Origin: Steinernema hermaphroditum
Lineage: Eukaryota > Nematoda > Chromadorea > Rhabditida > Steinernematidae
Reading direction: 5' to 3'
NCBI GenBank assembly: GCA_030435675.1
Contig: CM059625.1
Span: 5,084,001 to 5,148,000 of the forward strand
DNA length: 64,000 nucleotides
Notes under the pieces: model-generated
Told to the model about the DNA's origin: nothing
The model's database searches: none
The model's input: the letters and a program-made list of their open reading frames with translations, nothing else
Position numbers and translations under genes: made by a program
Shown: one piece after another, positions 44,434 to 56,600 of the stretch
Layout: the number at the start of each line of letters is the position of its first letter
Numbering within the stretch: position 1 is the first letter of the stretch

Positions 44434-45441
44434 TTAGTCCTTCTTCTCGGCCGCTCGCTCATCGGCAGCTGTCTTGCCGGCTTTGTAGATCTTCTCCACT
44501 TCGGGCACCACTTCCGAATTGACAAAATTGGAGAGCTGCACGATTTTTTCCTTTACGACCGGGACCGCTTTCTAAATAAAGTAAAGACATATTATACATT
44601 CGATTGGACCGCGCCAGGATGACTAATGCATTGATTTCCCCGTCTATTCACAGTCGCCGACTTTGATTTCAATATACAAAAATTTGAATAGTCGCCGAAA
44701 AAAAACGTTGTCTGAACTACTGTAATTCAGATGTCATAGCATCTGGCGGCAATTCGTTCTTTGCCAATCTGTGGTTATGTCTTCCCAATTACGTAGATGA
44801 TCAAGGAAGTCAACCAATAAACAACCTTGGGACAGCTGATAAATTATTACCGTGCCCTGTCGCGCGCGCAGGGCATACGGGGGCAGGCGAGCCACCGGCG
44901 GCGATCGTCCAGTCAGCCTATGCAAACAAATGTGTCACTATACGGTGTACTTCTCAATTTGCATAATCTCACATTACCCAACGAAACCGCGCGCGCGTGC
45001 GTCCTTTTGTATTAGTCACAATTGAGTGATCCAATTAATTAGAACTTGCTACTCTAGCCGATCATCTCCACCTGCGATCTTGTTCCTTATCTGGTGCGGC
45101 CTCTAATGCGGCAATCAAGGCGAGATCGCGACAAAACGCAATCACCGCCGCCGTTCCTTGCATGTTCTCGCCCTTCACGTTGCTCTTTACGGCGTTTTAC
45201 AATTCAAAAAACAAACCTCCGTAATCCATTCCTGAATACCACGGTGCGTTTCGGGGTCCTGAAGCGTTTCCTTCGCGGCGTTAAACTTCTCGCGAACGGC
45301 GGGGGCGGCCTTCTCCTTGATGTAGTCGGCTCCTGCGATGATTTTGCTATGAAAGCCGTCGATGAAATCATCGAACCAGTCGGCATGGGTGTGCTGGGCC
45401 GCCAGAGCGAGAAAGATAACGAGAATCGTAAAAGTCCTCAT
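44434..45441 (-). CDS. Small secreted helical protein, 119 residues
   Basis: Two exons, 45441-45217 and 44571-44434, join in phase 0 across a 645-base intron. The start is supported by a CCTTTCAG acceptor about 15 bases upstream. Residues 1-20 are a signal peptide (TILVIFLALAAQHTHA). The mature part has no cysteine and reads as repeated amphipathic helices: WFDDFIDGFHSKIIAGADYI, KEKAAPAVREKFNAAKE, AVPVVKEKIVQLSNFV and VPEVEKIYKAGKTAADE. The repeated AxPxVxEK pattern (AAPAVREK, AVPVVKEK) suggests an internal repeat. This resembles small secreted lipid-binding or apolipoprotein-like helical proteins in general form only; no family is assigned. It is the gene immediately upstream of unc-52, in the same orientation, with about 440 bases between them. 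Confidence 0.75.
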
Positions 45442-45459
45442 GGTGTGAAGTCTTCTGAA

Positions 45460-48400
45460 AGGTGGACGAGCGAGGGTCAAAACGAGGTTAGAGTTAACTC
45501 GAATTAGACGAACACGACCGGAGGAGCGGTGTCTAAGTGGTCGAACTGCTTCAAACGCCGGAGAGCATTGGTCAAAGTGTAAAAGAGAGACAGTGAACTG
45601 GACGCGATTAGCGCTAAACAGCAAAATACACTTGCAGGTGAGTATAAAAAGCGCGAGCAAATCGCCACCAAACGTTAACAGCCATTTGTGGACGGTCGTC
45701 GGGGAACAAGTTCTTCCGCAATCTCCGACAGCTGCGGCCTTCAAATGAGCACCCAGAATCCTCTTTCGCTCACCTTTTTGGCGTTTTTCCCGTGATGACT
45801 CATCAAAAGTGAGAAACGATTAAGTGAAGGTGCGCATGGTGCATAAACATTTTCATTTGATGTGGATTGTTTGTATGCCACCTTCACTGATAGCCGCAGA
45901 ATGGCTGATTAATCACTAATGCGCGAATTCACACCTCGCTTACAATAAAGCAATAAATCGGCGCCGCAAGAAAAATAACGGTTTGATGTAGACCGCCTTA
46001 TGTGTAAAATCACTGATAAATAGCGGAATAAGGAACAGCCGGAATAAACAATGGCTAGGTGAAGTGCCGTCGGCGATGAAGCGACGACAACGACGAATAG
46101 CAGAAGGCGCCGAAGCAGGTAGCAGTTACAGCAGCACCCCGTGACAAGAGATCAATCAGTTCTCATCGATTTATTATTCAGCCAGCCAGACGTCGTCGCG
46201 CCGATCCGGACGACGACACAAATCCGCATACCGAGATCCGATGCGGTTCGAAGGTTTTATGTGATTCTCATCGACCTCCTCCAGCGCCAAAGGCGTCCCG
46301 ATGAGTCACCGACAAAAAGCGAAAGGGAAGAGTTTTTTATGATTTACACGATTTTACACGATTTATCTTCCCGAATCAACGGCTTACGCCGTGCAGGACG
46401 TCTCATATATGCACAAAGAAGAACAGAGCCAGACCGTGGTCGCTGATTTTTTCTGATTTCGGTGGAGCAGACGAATCCGAATAGAATGCAGCGTTCCCAT
46501 TAGTTTGCGCGGGCATCGAAGTCGTGAAGAGCGGATTCCGGAAGTGGAATAGCGGTGGAGCAGAGCCAACGGAGCGGAGAGTCATCTTCGGTTCGGCTGG
46601 CGGCGCAGACTTCGGAGTTGCAACGCTTCTTCGGCTTCTCTGGCGGCGCGGGTAGAGTCGGGCGGTCGTGACGGGCTTTTTGGCGAAACGGTGGAACTAT
46701 GGCTCCCTGGTGTCCCAGGCCTTCTGGGAGCCGGGGCGATCATTGCGCCAACAACGACGGCCGAGAACGACCGCTCACTCAACTCATTCGGCTCAGACAG
46801 CCTCAGAGAGAGAGAGCGAGTGGACGACCCAACCGATCGCTGGGGGCACAAATGAAAGACCTTTTTTTTTTTTTTTTTGAAAGAGTTTTTTATGGCAGAT
46901 CGAAAACAAAACGACGATCTCAAATGAACAGCTGCCGACTGAACTGTCTGTCCAAAACAAAAATGCTGACTCACTTCACGTCTCGACCGTCTTATCAGCT
47001 GTCCGGTGCCACCGAACTTTGAAGTGCCCTGTTTCCGTGTTTCAAGGGTCTGTCATCAGTCATCGCTAATGGGACCACGCATGTGTAAATCGAGTTTAGG
47101 CGCTGTGTGAGGATGCGCAACGGTGACGGTTTTTGCACTGTTGACTTACAGTGACACTTCTTCAAGAAGTGCAACAGAGTCCGTCGGCTTTATTTGAAAA
47201 GTGCACGGGAAGTCCGTCCGTCGTCGGGCCGCGCAATCGTGTGTCAATTAAATGCGATTTGTTTTTGTTGCAACTGAGAGCAAACAGCAGAAAAAGAAGT
47301 GATTCCGCGGTCTATTTGCTCTAACCTTTCAACTTTTCCGCCGACATCTCAAACGAAAAATCACTGTAGCAATTGCGGAAATTCAGCAGATGATGACTCG
47401 CTCCGACAATCGTCCTCATTGCCTCGAATCGGAGGCGCTGACTCAACGACAATGACTCTAATGCTGAGTCTAGAATGGCTACTGTGAACGTTTTGAATCA
47501 GCGAATTCTTTCTTCAATGATCTCCACATCAAAGGCCATTCGCAGCCAGGCAAGGATAAGCATAAACAACTTTCGTTTGATCATTATAGGTGGGTTCATC
47601 GGCGACGAGGCGCTCCCTTTTGGTGAAGTCGTTAAAATGGAGAAGCGCCTATTGAGTGTGTGCACACATTTGTTGAGAAGTGCAGACGGCGCTCGCGTTC
47701 AAAGCGAGGACGGTCTCTCGTCTCCGTGTCGATCCGCCGCCAATCGGCTAATTGGCAGCTGAGGTCAAAAGTGGGAAAACTTTCGGGGCGCCAAGATTAT
47801 CGCACGATTATTATACGCTCAATGGGCCGCGACGCAAGTGATCAACAGGAAGAAATCAGGGAAAGCATATTGCGGCGGAAAGCAGAAGTGACATTCTTAG
47901 CAGAGACTGTGATCAGGGCTGCGCCCGAGACTCAAGAATTTCGTGTCAATACAAAATAATGTTGAATAGAGTTTGAAGCGCATGTGCTTTTTGTGGTTTC
48001 AGTAATCTCCAACAGGCATTACACGACACTGCACTTTTCATCACTATGATTTTGTTCGTTAATATGTCACGATTTGTGTCTCGATTTACGAGTCTCGAGG
48101 GCTTCCAGACTCGAGACTCAAAATCGAAATTGAAAAAACACGAGCATAAAACCAAAATCATAGTGACGAAAACTGTACTCTCAATAATACCTTCTGCAGA
48201 ACTTACAGAAACCGTATAAAGCAATTTTATCTCAAACTTTACTCAACCTTGTATTGCCGCGAAATTGCTACGTCTCGAAAAAGTCTCATGCACAGCCCTG
48301 ACTGTGATACATACCGCTATGAACAAAATATACATGGAAAATCAATATCCATTAGATTTTTCCTGACAAAAGCGACGTTCCACTAGTCACCACTTCAAGC

Positions 48401-50515
48401 GTTGATGGTCGCTTTATTATGCTTTCCCAAGCGCCTATGGAATGGCAAACGGCAATAAAGTCTTCGTCTGAATTTTGTCACAATTTTTGCTAACCAAATT
48501 CATCTGAGAAATGCAACGCGGATAGTTCAGATATTCCAATGTAGGTATACTCTGTTACCAACATCTGGACACCGATGAGGTTCTGATCAGGACAAGTTAT
48601 GAAAATCGCCAAAATCTGCCATTTATAAAGTCAAAAGTGCCTCTGGAAGGCTTTCCTGAACAAGTAGGTCAATACTTCTAGTGTATTTCTGTTATTCAAA
48701 CGTCATTAAGTTTTGAGTTTTGGGTTTGACTTTCGAGCTTTGATTTTTGCACAGCCCAGATTCTGATGGCTTTCAGCGGCAATGCCTAGACTTGATGAAA
48801 AGGCCAAATCAAGAAAACCGCCGCTGGTGTTGTGCCCAACACATAAGCAATGAAGTCAAATAAGAAGTGAGGCATGGCGACAAGAAGATCCTACCTACTT
48901 GACCATCGGTAGTTGTATCTGTGTGAAACTTTGTGCAAACTTATGATAGTGCAAAATAATATAAGTAAAAACATCTGGTTATTCAAAATTTCAAATATGG
49001 GTGATGATGTTGTTTTGACTACATAGACATCTACATACTTTATCACTAATGCATGTTCAGGAACAAAGTGCATGAGAGTATTTTGTCGGTGAACGAATCA
49101 ACCTTAGTCACATTACACAATGCTATGATGGACAGCAAGACTCAGAGAACGAAAACGGTCGCCACTGGCCCATAGTCGTTTATCGAGCAATTAAAGTTCA
49201 TTGTAATCTGTGTACAGAAAATATATATTACATGTGCCCTAATAACTTCTAATGAATATTCAAGTGAATAGAAAGCCCTCTGTTTGATAGAGGTGACTCC
49301 GTAGCGCCTCCAGGTGACTCCTTTAGAGTACTCAATACTGTTCTATTCCACAAGTAGGCATGTTCGATCCATCTATCCAAACGATCAATCCTAACAGCGA
49401 CCATTTTTCACTCATTACATTCACATCATCGCGTTTGTGTGTTGCACAACAAAACGTGCAATGCACCCGAGAAACTAGCGCTGTGTGTGGTCTGGCTCAA
49501 CGGTCGCATCTTTGCGCAACTTCCAAATTGCGACATTAGGTGCTGTGCTTCCAAGCTGTTTGTCGCTTGCAACCTCTGAAATCCAGGGAGTTCATACTTC
49601 ATGCACCAGCGCTGTTAAATGAACAGTTGTTATGTGATATGAAGGCCTGTATGATCTAGTACTTGCGTTCTGTGATTATAGCAACACAGTGATTTCATCA
49701 TATCACCGTTTTTCCAATTGGGCGATTATCCTGTTTTCTTTGCTATTTCTAATGAATCGTCTCTTTTTTTGATCTGCAGTTGTTTTGTAGTCTCCTTCCA
49801 ATCAATATTTCATTTGAAGACTGTTAAGTTTCATTAGCTTATCTGGTGGCTTAAATAGTGCATGTATAATTCAAATATAAGCGAAAAAACGAATGGATGT
49901 CCTTATCCGCACAATCTATAAATGCGAGTGAACAGAGTGCAGCTGCAACTCTGTCAGCACACTTTGCTGGACAGCTGCGTTCTATGATCGTTGCAAAAAC
50001 TTTTCTATTTTGTAGTCTAATCAGCATTTTTGTCGCTCGGTCATAAGCAGCAGCAAGCACATGTTTTTGCTCTACTGATTAATTCTATCACCGGCTTCCT
50101 CATCTGTCATGGTTCCGAGTCCATTTAGTTGATTTAGCACTATTGATGAAAATGCGTCATATTGAAAGTACATGTGTTTTTTAACTGAGTTTCTTAATCT
50201 CGTAATCTTTATGATCGAAGATACTTTCGTTACACTATCGAAGCGTTTTTTTGGTTTTGCACATATATAGCCGATTCGTGCGCGCCGAAATTAGCGGTGT
50301 TGGCGTTTGATACATGAACTATTAATTGGATCAGATTGGTCATTGGTGCACTTTAGCGAACTTTGTATATATTTCACTATTTAAGCAGAAAATCCCACTT
50401 TGATATATAATACCGTGAGCCCGTGTCCTGAACTCGCGGCGCAAATCGTTGTTCAAAACGACGGTCTATGTTGATGATGTTGACTGTAGAACACCGATCG
50501 ACCGCTCGACGACAC
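45460..50515. other. Intergenic, several short ORFs but no supported gene
   Basis: 46.4-47.0 kb has overlapping minus-strand frames rich in Pro, Ser and Arg. One, from the ATG at 46585, reads TTSMPAQTNGNAAFYSDSS, but I found no partner exons. 47.3-47.8 kb has plus-strand frames of uncertain status (RISINNFRLIIIGGFIGDEA). A run of 17 T lies at 46862-46878. 48.2-50.4 kb is A/T-rich with nothing recognised. Confidence 0.35.
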
Positions 50516-50520
50516 CGACG

Positions 50521-51822
50521 ATGGCGGCCGTTTTGGGAAGGTAAGCAAAAAGGCGATCAGCAGCTCTCTCGCGGAAATCGAAAACAAGTTGCGAATAAAT
50601 AGAAGGAGAGGTTTCGCATTGAGTGCATGGTGACTGGCGAATTCCCCCGTGTTTCTGTGGAGCTGCCGTGAACTTGCTGATTTCAGGACGATGCGAGCGG
50701 CTGTTGTGCGTAAGTTTGGAGCGGCGGAGAACATCTTGATCGAGCACGCCTTCGAAAGGCCTTCGCCAACTGCCGGGCAAGTACTGGTGCGAGTTCGCTC
50801 CTGTGGAGTCAACCCCGTCGACACGTACATACGATCAGGACAATATGCAAATCTCCCAAGCCTGCCATACATTCCTGGACGCGAAGGAGCCGGAGTCGTT
50901 GAAGAAGTAAGCGTTCGATTGTCAGTCCCTTTCAAAATAAAGTTTAGGTTGGAGAAGGTGTAAGCGACCTGAAGCCAGGAGATCGAGTTTGGTTCACTCA
51001 ACCTATAACTGGGAGTGCTGCCGAATACACCGTTACTGAACATGCCTATATTCTTCCTGATGGTTTGCTTATTTCGTTGATTTTCATCTAACTAGTCTAT
51101 TGTAGAACTGACATTCAGCCAAGGAGCGTCACTCGGAATCGCGTACATGACTGCTTTCCGTGCACTGTTCCTGAAGGCTCATGCTCAGAAAGGTCAATCT
51201 GTTTTCATCCACGGAGCGTCCGGTGGCGTCGGCCTTGCTGCATGCCAATTGGCTGCCAGTGCAGGACTAAAAGTTGTGGGAACTGCAGGAACCGAAGCCG
51301 GTATCAGCATCGCTCGTGCAAACGGAGCGGAGTTTGTGGCAAATCACCGTCACTCGGATTACGTTCAAGTCCTGTCTGAGCGCTATCCGGATGGATTCGA
51401 CATTGTGCTCGAGATGCTTGCCAACGTCAACCTCAGCCACGACGCTGCACTTGTGGCGAAATACGGAAAAATCTGTGTTATCGGAAGCAGAGGCGAAATA
51501 CAAATCAATCCGCGAACACTTATGCAAAAAGGTAGCATAGTGCATTTCTCCCATCAATCTGTGCATCCTTTCTAGAGTCTTCTATTATCGGCGTTATGCT
51601 CTGGCACTGCACAAGAGAGGTGAGCAACCCTAGATAATGTGTACATAACACACATTCTAGGACTACGATCATATGGGCAAAGAAATTTCACGCCTCATTA
51701 AGGACGGTCACATTCATCCCGTTGTCGGCAAAGAGTTCCGCCTTGAGGAACTCGCAGCTGCTCACCATGAAGTGATCAACCAGACTGGCACATTGGGAAA
51801 GATTGTAGTCAACGTTAACTAG
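50521..51822 (+). CDS. Quinone oxidoreductase, zeta-crystallin type
   Basis: Six exons (50521-50540, 50687-50906, 50948-51062, 51106-51531, 51576-51619, 51661-51822) give 328 residues, about the usual length for zeta-crystallin/CRYZ (about 329). It belongs to the medium-chain dehydrogenase/reductase superfamily without zinc. It has the N-terminal catalytic fold with VRSCGVNPVDTYIRSGQY and LPYIPGREGAGVVEEVG, and the NADPH-binding Rossmann motif HGASGGVGLAACQLA. The C-terminal part has KDGHIHPVVGKEFRLEELAAAHH. These enzymes reduce quinones with NADPH, one electron at a time; some also bind RNA. It is probably cytosolic. The first exon codes only seven residues (MAAVLGR), so an internal Met at 50691 could also start translation. 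Confidence 0.92.
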
Positions 51823-52279
51823 CCGTATTTTCTTGCCACTAAAGACATATTATAGACTGCTATATGGGGTTATGTTGAACACTATAGTATAAATATAAAT
51901 TGGGTTGAAAATTACAACGGGCTGCACTTATAAAGAGAATGATCAGACAGAAAAATATGTCACAAGTAGCTGGTGGATGATGGATGATCTAGCTTGTACG
52001 AAGGTGGGTATCTTGCAAGACGACCGAATGTGTGACCTCTTGTTGTATGTCACCGTGCTTCTAATGCACCAATTCGCCTTTATACGCATTTTACGCGTTG
52101 ATCGTAATCCATCGTGAGTTTTCGTCATAGATGTGGTTGTCCAGAAAATGATTTTGGATTCTAATCGACCAACTTCTATTGTACTAATGCGTAGTTTTTA
52201 GATTTACGGTTTTTGGAAATATCCATGGTGTGAGGCGCGTAATGGTCCCTTTAGATTTTGGGAAGCTAATCTATCCGAA

Positions 52280-53158
52280 TCAGCCACAGTCAGTGTCATC
52301 GACAGCACGGACACCGTCAAAACCGAAGCGATTAGTGTCAAGTGCGTCGGCTTCAACGGTGTTTTCCTCGAAGTCAACATTCGTTGTTTTGTGCACAGCA
52401 CCCCCTGGATCTGGATTCACAAATCCCATTGGGCTGCGGAAATCGTCGATGACCGCGCAGTTTCTCGCATTATTAAATGTAAATTGTCGACTTCTTAAGG
52501 GGGTGTCACATCCTCGGATGACTACGTTTAGAATGGACTCCCTTCGGGGCGCTGAGGTTGCGCGAGTGCGCGCGAATCATGAGAGCTCTGCGGACAATAT
52601 CCATATGTTCGCTGAACCTGTTCCTCAGAAGCAATAATTTTTGGGAACATTCACTTTCGGGTCGTCGTCACTCACTCAACTCCTTGCGTCGCACGTCATT
52701 TGCGACTCGACGAATCCATCCCCTACGGGGCCATTATACCCGCATCCGACGTCTTCGCATCTGCCTTCAGTTTTCACCTAGTTATGGCAGGCGTGTTTTC
52801 CGCCGCGTGGTCAGAGGTGACGCTGGTGACCCCGTAATACAGAGTCACCTTTTTCCATATTTCTTTTGTTTTTGTAAAGAAGTGCTCTCTCGCTCTGCGA
52901 ACCGTGCACCGCGGATTTTGGGCGTTTTTCTTGACGTGCCCGCACGGCGGCAAGATACGAGAGTCACCGTCTCCGTTAACCTTTTGACATTGGCACCCAA
53001 ACCAATGACCTCGATTGCACTTTCTTCGCGCACTGCGCCGAAGTGAATCGTTTCTTTTGGGACGAGATTATTAATCGGCACAGTGTCCCTTATTTGGGTG
53101 TAAATTGATACACTTCCAATTAGACTTCCAATCTCTTCCGCCCTCTGTACCACTTGTG
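52280..53158 (-). CDS. Unidentified gene, 3' exons (model partial)
   Basis: The last exon, 52551-52280, follows a good acceptor (CAACCTCAG). It carries a coherent frame with RRESILNVVIRGCDTPLRSR, NCAVIDDFRSPMGFVNPDPGG and NRFGFDGVRAVDDTDCG to the stop. A probable upstream exon reads RAEEIGSLIGSVSIYTQIRD and NLVPKETIHFGAVREESAIEVIGLG; it starts after GGTACAG at about 53158 and can leave in phase 1 near 52970. More coding may lie at 53.2-53.6 kb on the same strand, where two frames look plausible. No membrane segment or known motif is visible and no family is recognised. The gene is divergent from the large gene starting at 53694. Confidence 0.4.
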
Positions 53159-53693
53159 CACCGTGTTTCAATGCGTTTCAATTCGAGCGTTTTTTTCTTG
53201 AGGGTCTCCCCGCGTCAGCGAATTCTTTCGCTCATGAGATTTCGTTTCGAAAGGAACGGTGTTCCGATAAGATTTTTCCATTTCGTTGAACTTGTGCCCC
53301 GAAGGCACTTGCATGTCCCGAGCCCCGGCGTCACCGAGGCAAGATCGTATTCGGCGATTTGTGTTCCGAGCCGAACCGAGTGAGGCGCTTGTTGCGCAAT
53401 CAACTGACCCATGCCGACGAGCCTCCTCCTCATGGTCAACGGTAACACATCCGACCGTCGTCGGCAGTGCTGCCGAGGCGTACGCGATGGAGAAGACTGT
53501 GCCTACCGGCGAGTAGTTCTGTTGGTGTTCGGTGCGCGAGAGAAGAAAACGTGCGGCCGTCTTGGGCGGCTGCCGCGTGAATATTCTTTGTTTCAGCGAT
53601 GAGCGACGCCGTTCCTCTTTGCTGACAGCTGTTTTCATCTGTCTGTTTTTGTAGACTGCTAATTGCGTGTACTTTCATATATTCTGCTTTCAG

Positions 53694-56600
53694 ATGCTTT
53701 GGGTATGTCTATTAGTGGTCGGTCTAGCGTCGGCGCACGTAAGGTTACTCTACCCTCCGGCCCGCTATCCAGCTGTCGACTTCATCGACAACGCGCGAAC
53801 CCCTCCACCATGTGGAGTTGCAAAACCGAGAACTTCCTCAAACGGTAAGCTCCACTTTTTTGACAATTTTCGGCTTGCAAATCGATCGCAGTAATCGGTA
53901 ATCTGTGCTGCTGGCGCGCAAGAGGTAATACAGGTCAAAGGGTACAAATGGGACCGACCGATTCGATGTCCTTGAAGAAAGCTCAGAGCCCCAAGGTCGC
54001 TTCCTGTAAAATCAGATAACATTTGACCATAACTGATGAGATCTTGTATAAATTATATACTTTACAGACTCGAGAACGTTCTTAAAGGCTGGTTCCCAAT
54101 TTGAAGTCGAATGGTTCATGTCCAATGTTCATACGGTAAGTGTGGGATTTCGATATTTGAATTAATGTTAGCATGGTTGTAGGGCGGCTTCCGTGTCGAA
54201 CTGCTCAACAGCAAAGACGAGACAATTGGATTTTTGACCCCTTCAAAAGGATTTGTCGGCGCAGACAATATAACGTAAGTACTGCATACGATGTATAGTT
54301 ATGTAAGAACTGAAGATGGGAGACGGATGTCAAGGCCGTTCAATCAATTCATAATGTTTTTTGTTTAGAAGAACAAGCGCCGCAGTCACGCTACCTCCCG
54401 ACTTCGAGTGTTTCAACTGTGGGATCCGATTGGTTCGAGAGGCGTCCGAGTATGGTAAAAACTTCGTCTTCTACTCATGCGCTGACGTGAACATTCTCAA
54501 CGGTAATTTCTTCTAATAACATGACCTCCAATGCCCTGCGCCTTATTTTCAGACGTCCCCGAGGGAGACACCTGTCTTGGAAGAGGGCAGCGAACGAACG
54601 GAACGTGTGAGTGCGACAAATTCTACTCGGGCAAGAGTTGTAGCCGTCAAGGTAAGTGCACGACAACGGATTGCTGTTTTCAATGTGAGTTTGCAGACGA
54701 ATGTGCGACTGACGATGATTGCGGTGATGGAACATGCATTGAATTCTCAAAGGAGGCTGATCCGCGCCGACAGTGTTTTTGTAAATTGGGCTATTACGGC
54801 GAACGCTGCGATAAACGTAGGAGTGAAGGGATTAATTAGCGCACTTAAACACTGTCTTTTAGAGACGCCGACCTTCTCGAAGGACAGTGATTTCGACGCA
54901 TCCCTCTATCATGTGCGCGAGGTGGGAGCCGACCAGGACAAAATCTATTGGCGCATTATCCAAGATGAAATCGAAGTGGTGCTTAAGTATTCCGGCAAGT
55001 CATGGGTCGCTCTCGGCTGGAAACCGCAAGATCTGAATGGCAAGTGCCCCACTGTGAGCAACCTTGCAACAAACGATGACGTCATCGAAGACAAGAGAGT
55101 TGTCGTCGCACCTATTATCTCCGAAAGTGGTGAATCAGTGAACCAGCTCCCGTCACCTCCTATCCGACCGATTCCGAAGACGCACAAAAACGAGAGTAAG
55201 ATTCGCTAATCAGAACAATTAGTGCAAATCATCGCTTTTCTTCAGCTGTGTGCGGTGAGAACGAGGAGTTTACAAAGTGCCCAGAACCGTCGAGGGACTG
55301 CGAACCCTCGTGCGACTGGACAAAGTTCCCGGAAACGGTTCCTAATTGCATGAGAAGTTGCGGGGAGCCACGATGTGTTTGCAAAGAAGGATTTGTGCGA
55401 ATGGGAAACAACGAGACGTCATGCGTTCCGTTTAACTTCTGTCAAGAAGAGGTGGAGGTGGAATGCCCATCTAACTCAACTTGGGCTAAGTGTGGCACTG
55501 CCTGTGAGCCCACCTGCGAGAACATGTATGATACGTCGCCGTGCCCGGCAAAGTGCGAACAACCGGCGTGTACTTGTGCCGATAACTACGTTAGACACAA
55601 TAACCAATGCATTTATTGGGGAGACTGTCCAAGTAAGTTCCATAATTTATTCAGTCTCTTTAAGGTTTTTCCTTTTCAGATCTCGAGCAGCACTTTTCCA
55701 CCGAGAAGACGACTACTGATGAAACTAACACCACCAGCTCTGCTTCGTCGGAGGCCACTACTATCAGTCCTGTTTCTGTTAATCTGCCAATTCACACTTT
55801 GCCACCGTCAATGGAGAACCTCACTTGTGCCGTCAACGAAACGATTAACGAGTGCGGTCGCGTGTGTGAACCCGACTGTGTTTCTATCTTCATTCGTGAT
55901 CAGTGCACTCAATGCGGCCAACCAGCATGCGCTTGCATCCAAGGCTATGCTAGAAACAACGAGAAGTGCGTCTACTGGGGAGACTGTCCTCTCGACGGTT
56001 TGTAATTTCATTTACGAAGTTCAGTGCTATGAGAAAATTTCAGCTAAATCCGTTCATGTCACCTCGGAACTTCCCACCACTCCTAATAACGTCACCGACG
56101 CTCCCGAAGCCGAGAAGACTACGACCGCCGCTCGTGCGAATGCTGTCAAATCGGTTCCTTACATCTCATCTGAGAAAATTCGCACTGAGGCAGGTCTTGA
56201 TCTGAACGACAAGCCCAAAGGCGAGAAAGGTAGGTCGAATTATGCTGTTTCGTTGACTTATACTGTCTTTTCCAGAAATTGTTGGCGACGTTTGCTACGG
56301 CGATTGGAGATGGCCTGAAGGATGTCGCAACTGTGATTATCGCGTCTCATGGAACTACGTGGACGATACCGATGAAATTGAATTCTCGATCGAAAGCCGT
56401 CTACCCACCAATTGGTGGACCGGAATTGGATTTTCCAGTACTGGAACGATGCAGGAAGCTGACATGATTGTTGTGAAGAGCCGCAACGGTGAACTTACTC
56501 TGCATGATATGTACAGTAACAGTCACGGTGAGACAATTGCGTGCGCCATTCGCGATAATTATATTTCTAATATTCAGGTATTCCCAAAGAGGACTACGAG

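Noticed and set aside
46403..46974. Pro/Ser/Arg-rich minus-strand frames
   Set aside because: Three frames are about equally plausible, no donor leads to a further exon, and a T homopolymer lies within the longest one.
52230..52637. A 135-codon plus-strand ORF
   Set aside because: The minus-strand frame in the same place is more coherent, has a good acceptor and ends in a natural stop; the plus frame is its shadow.
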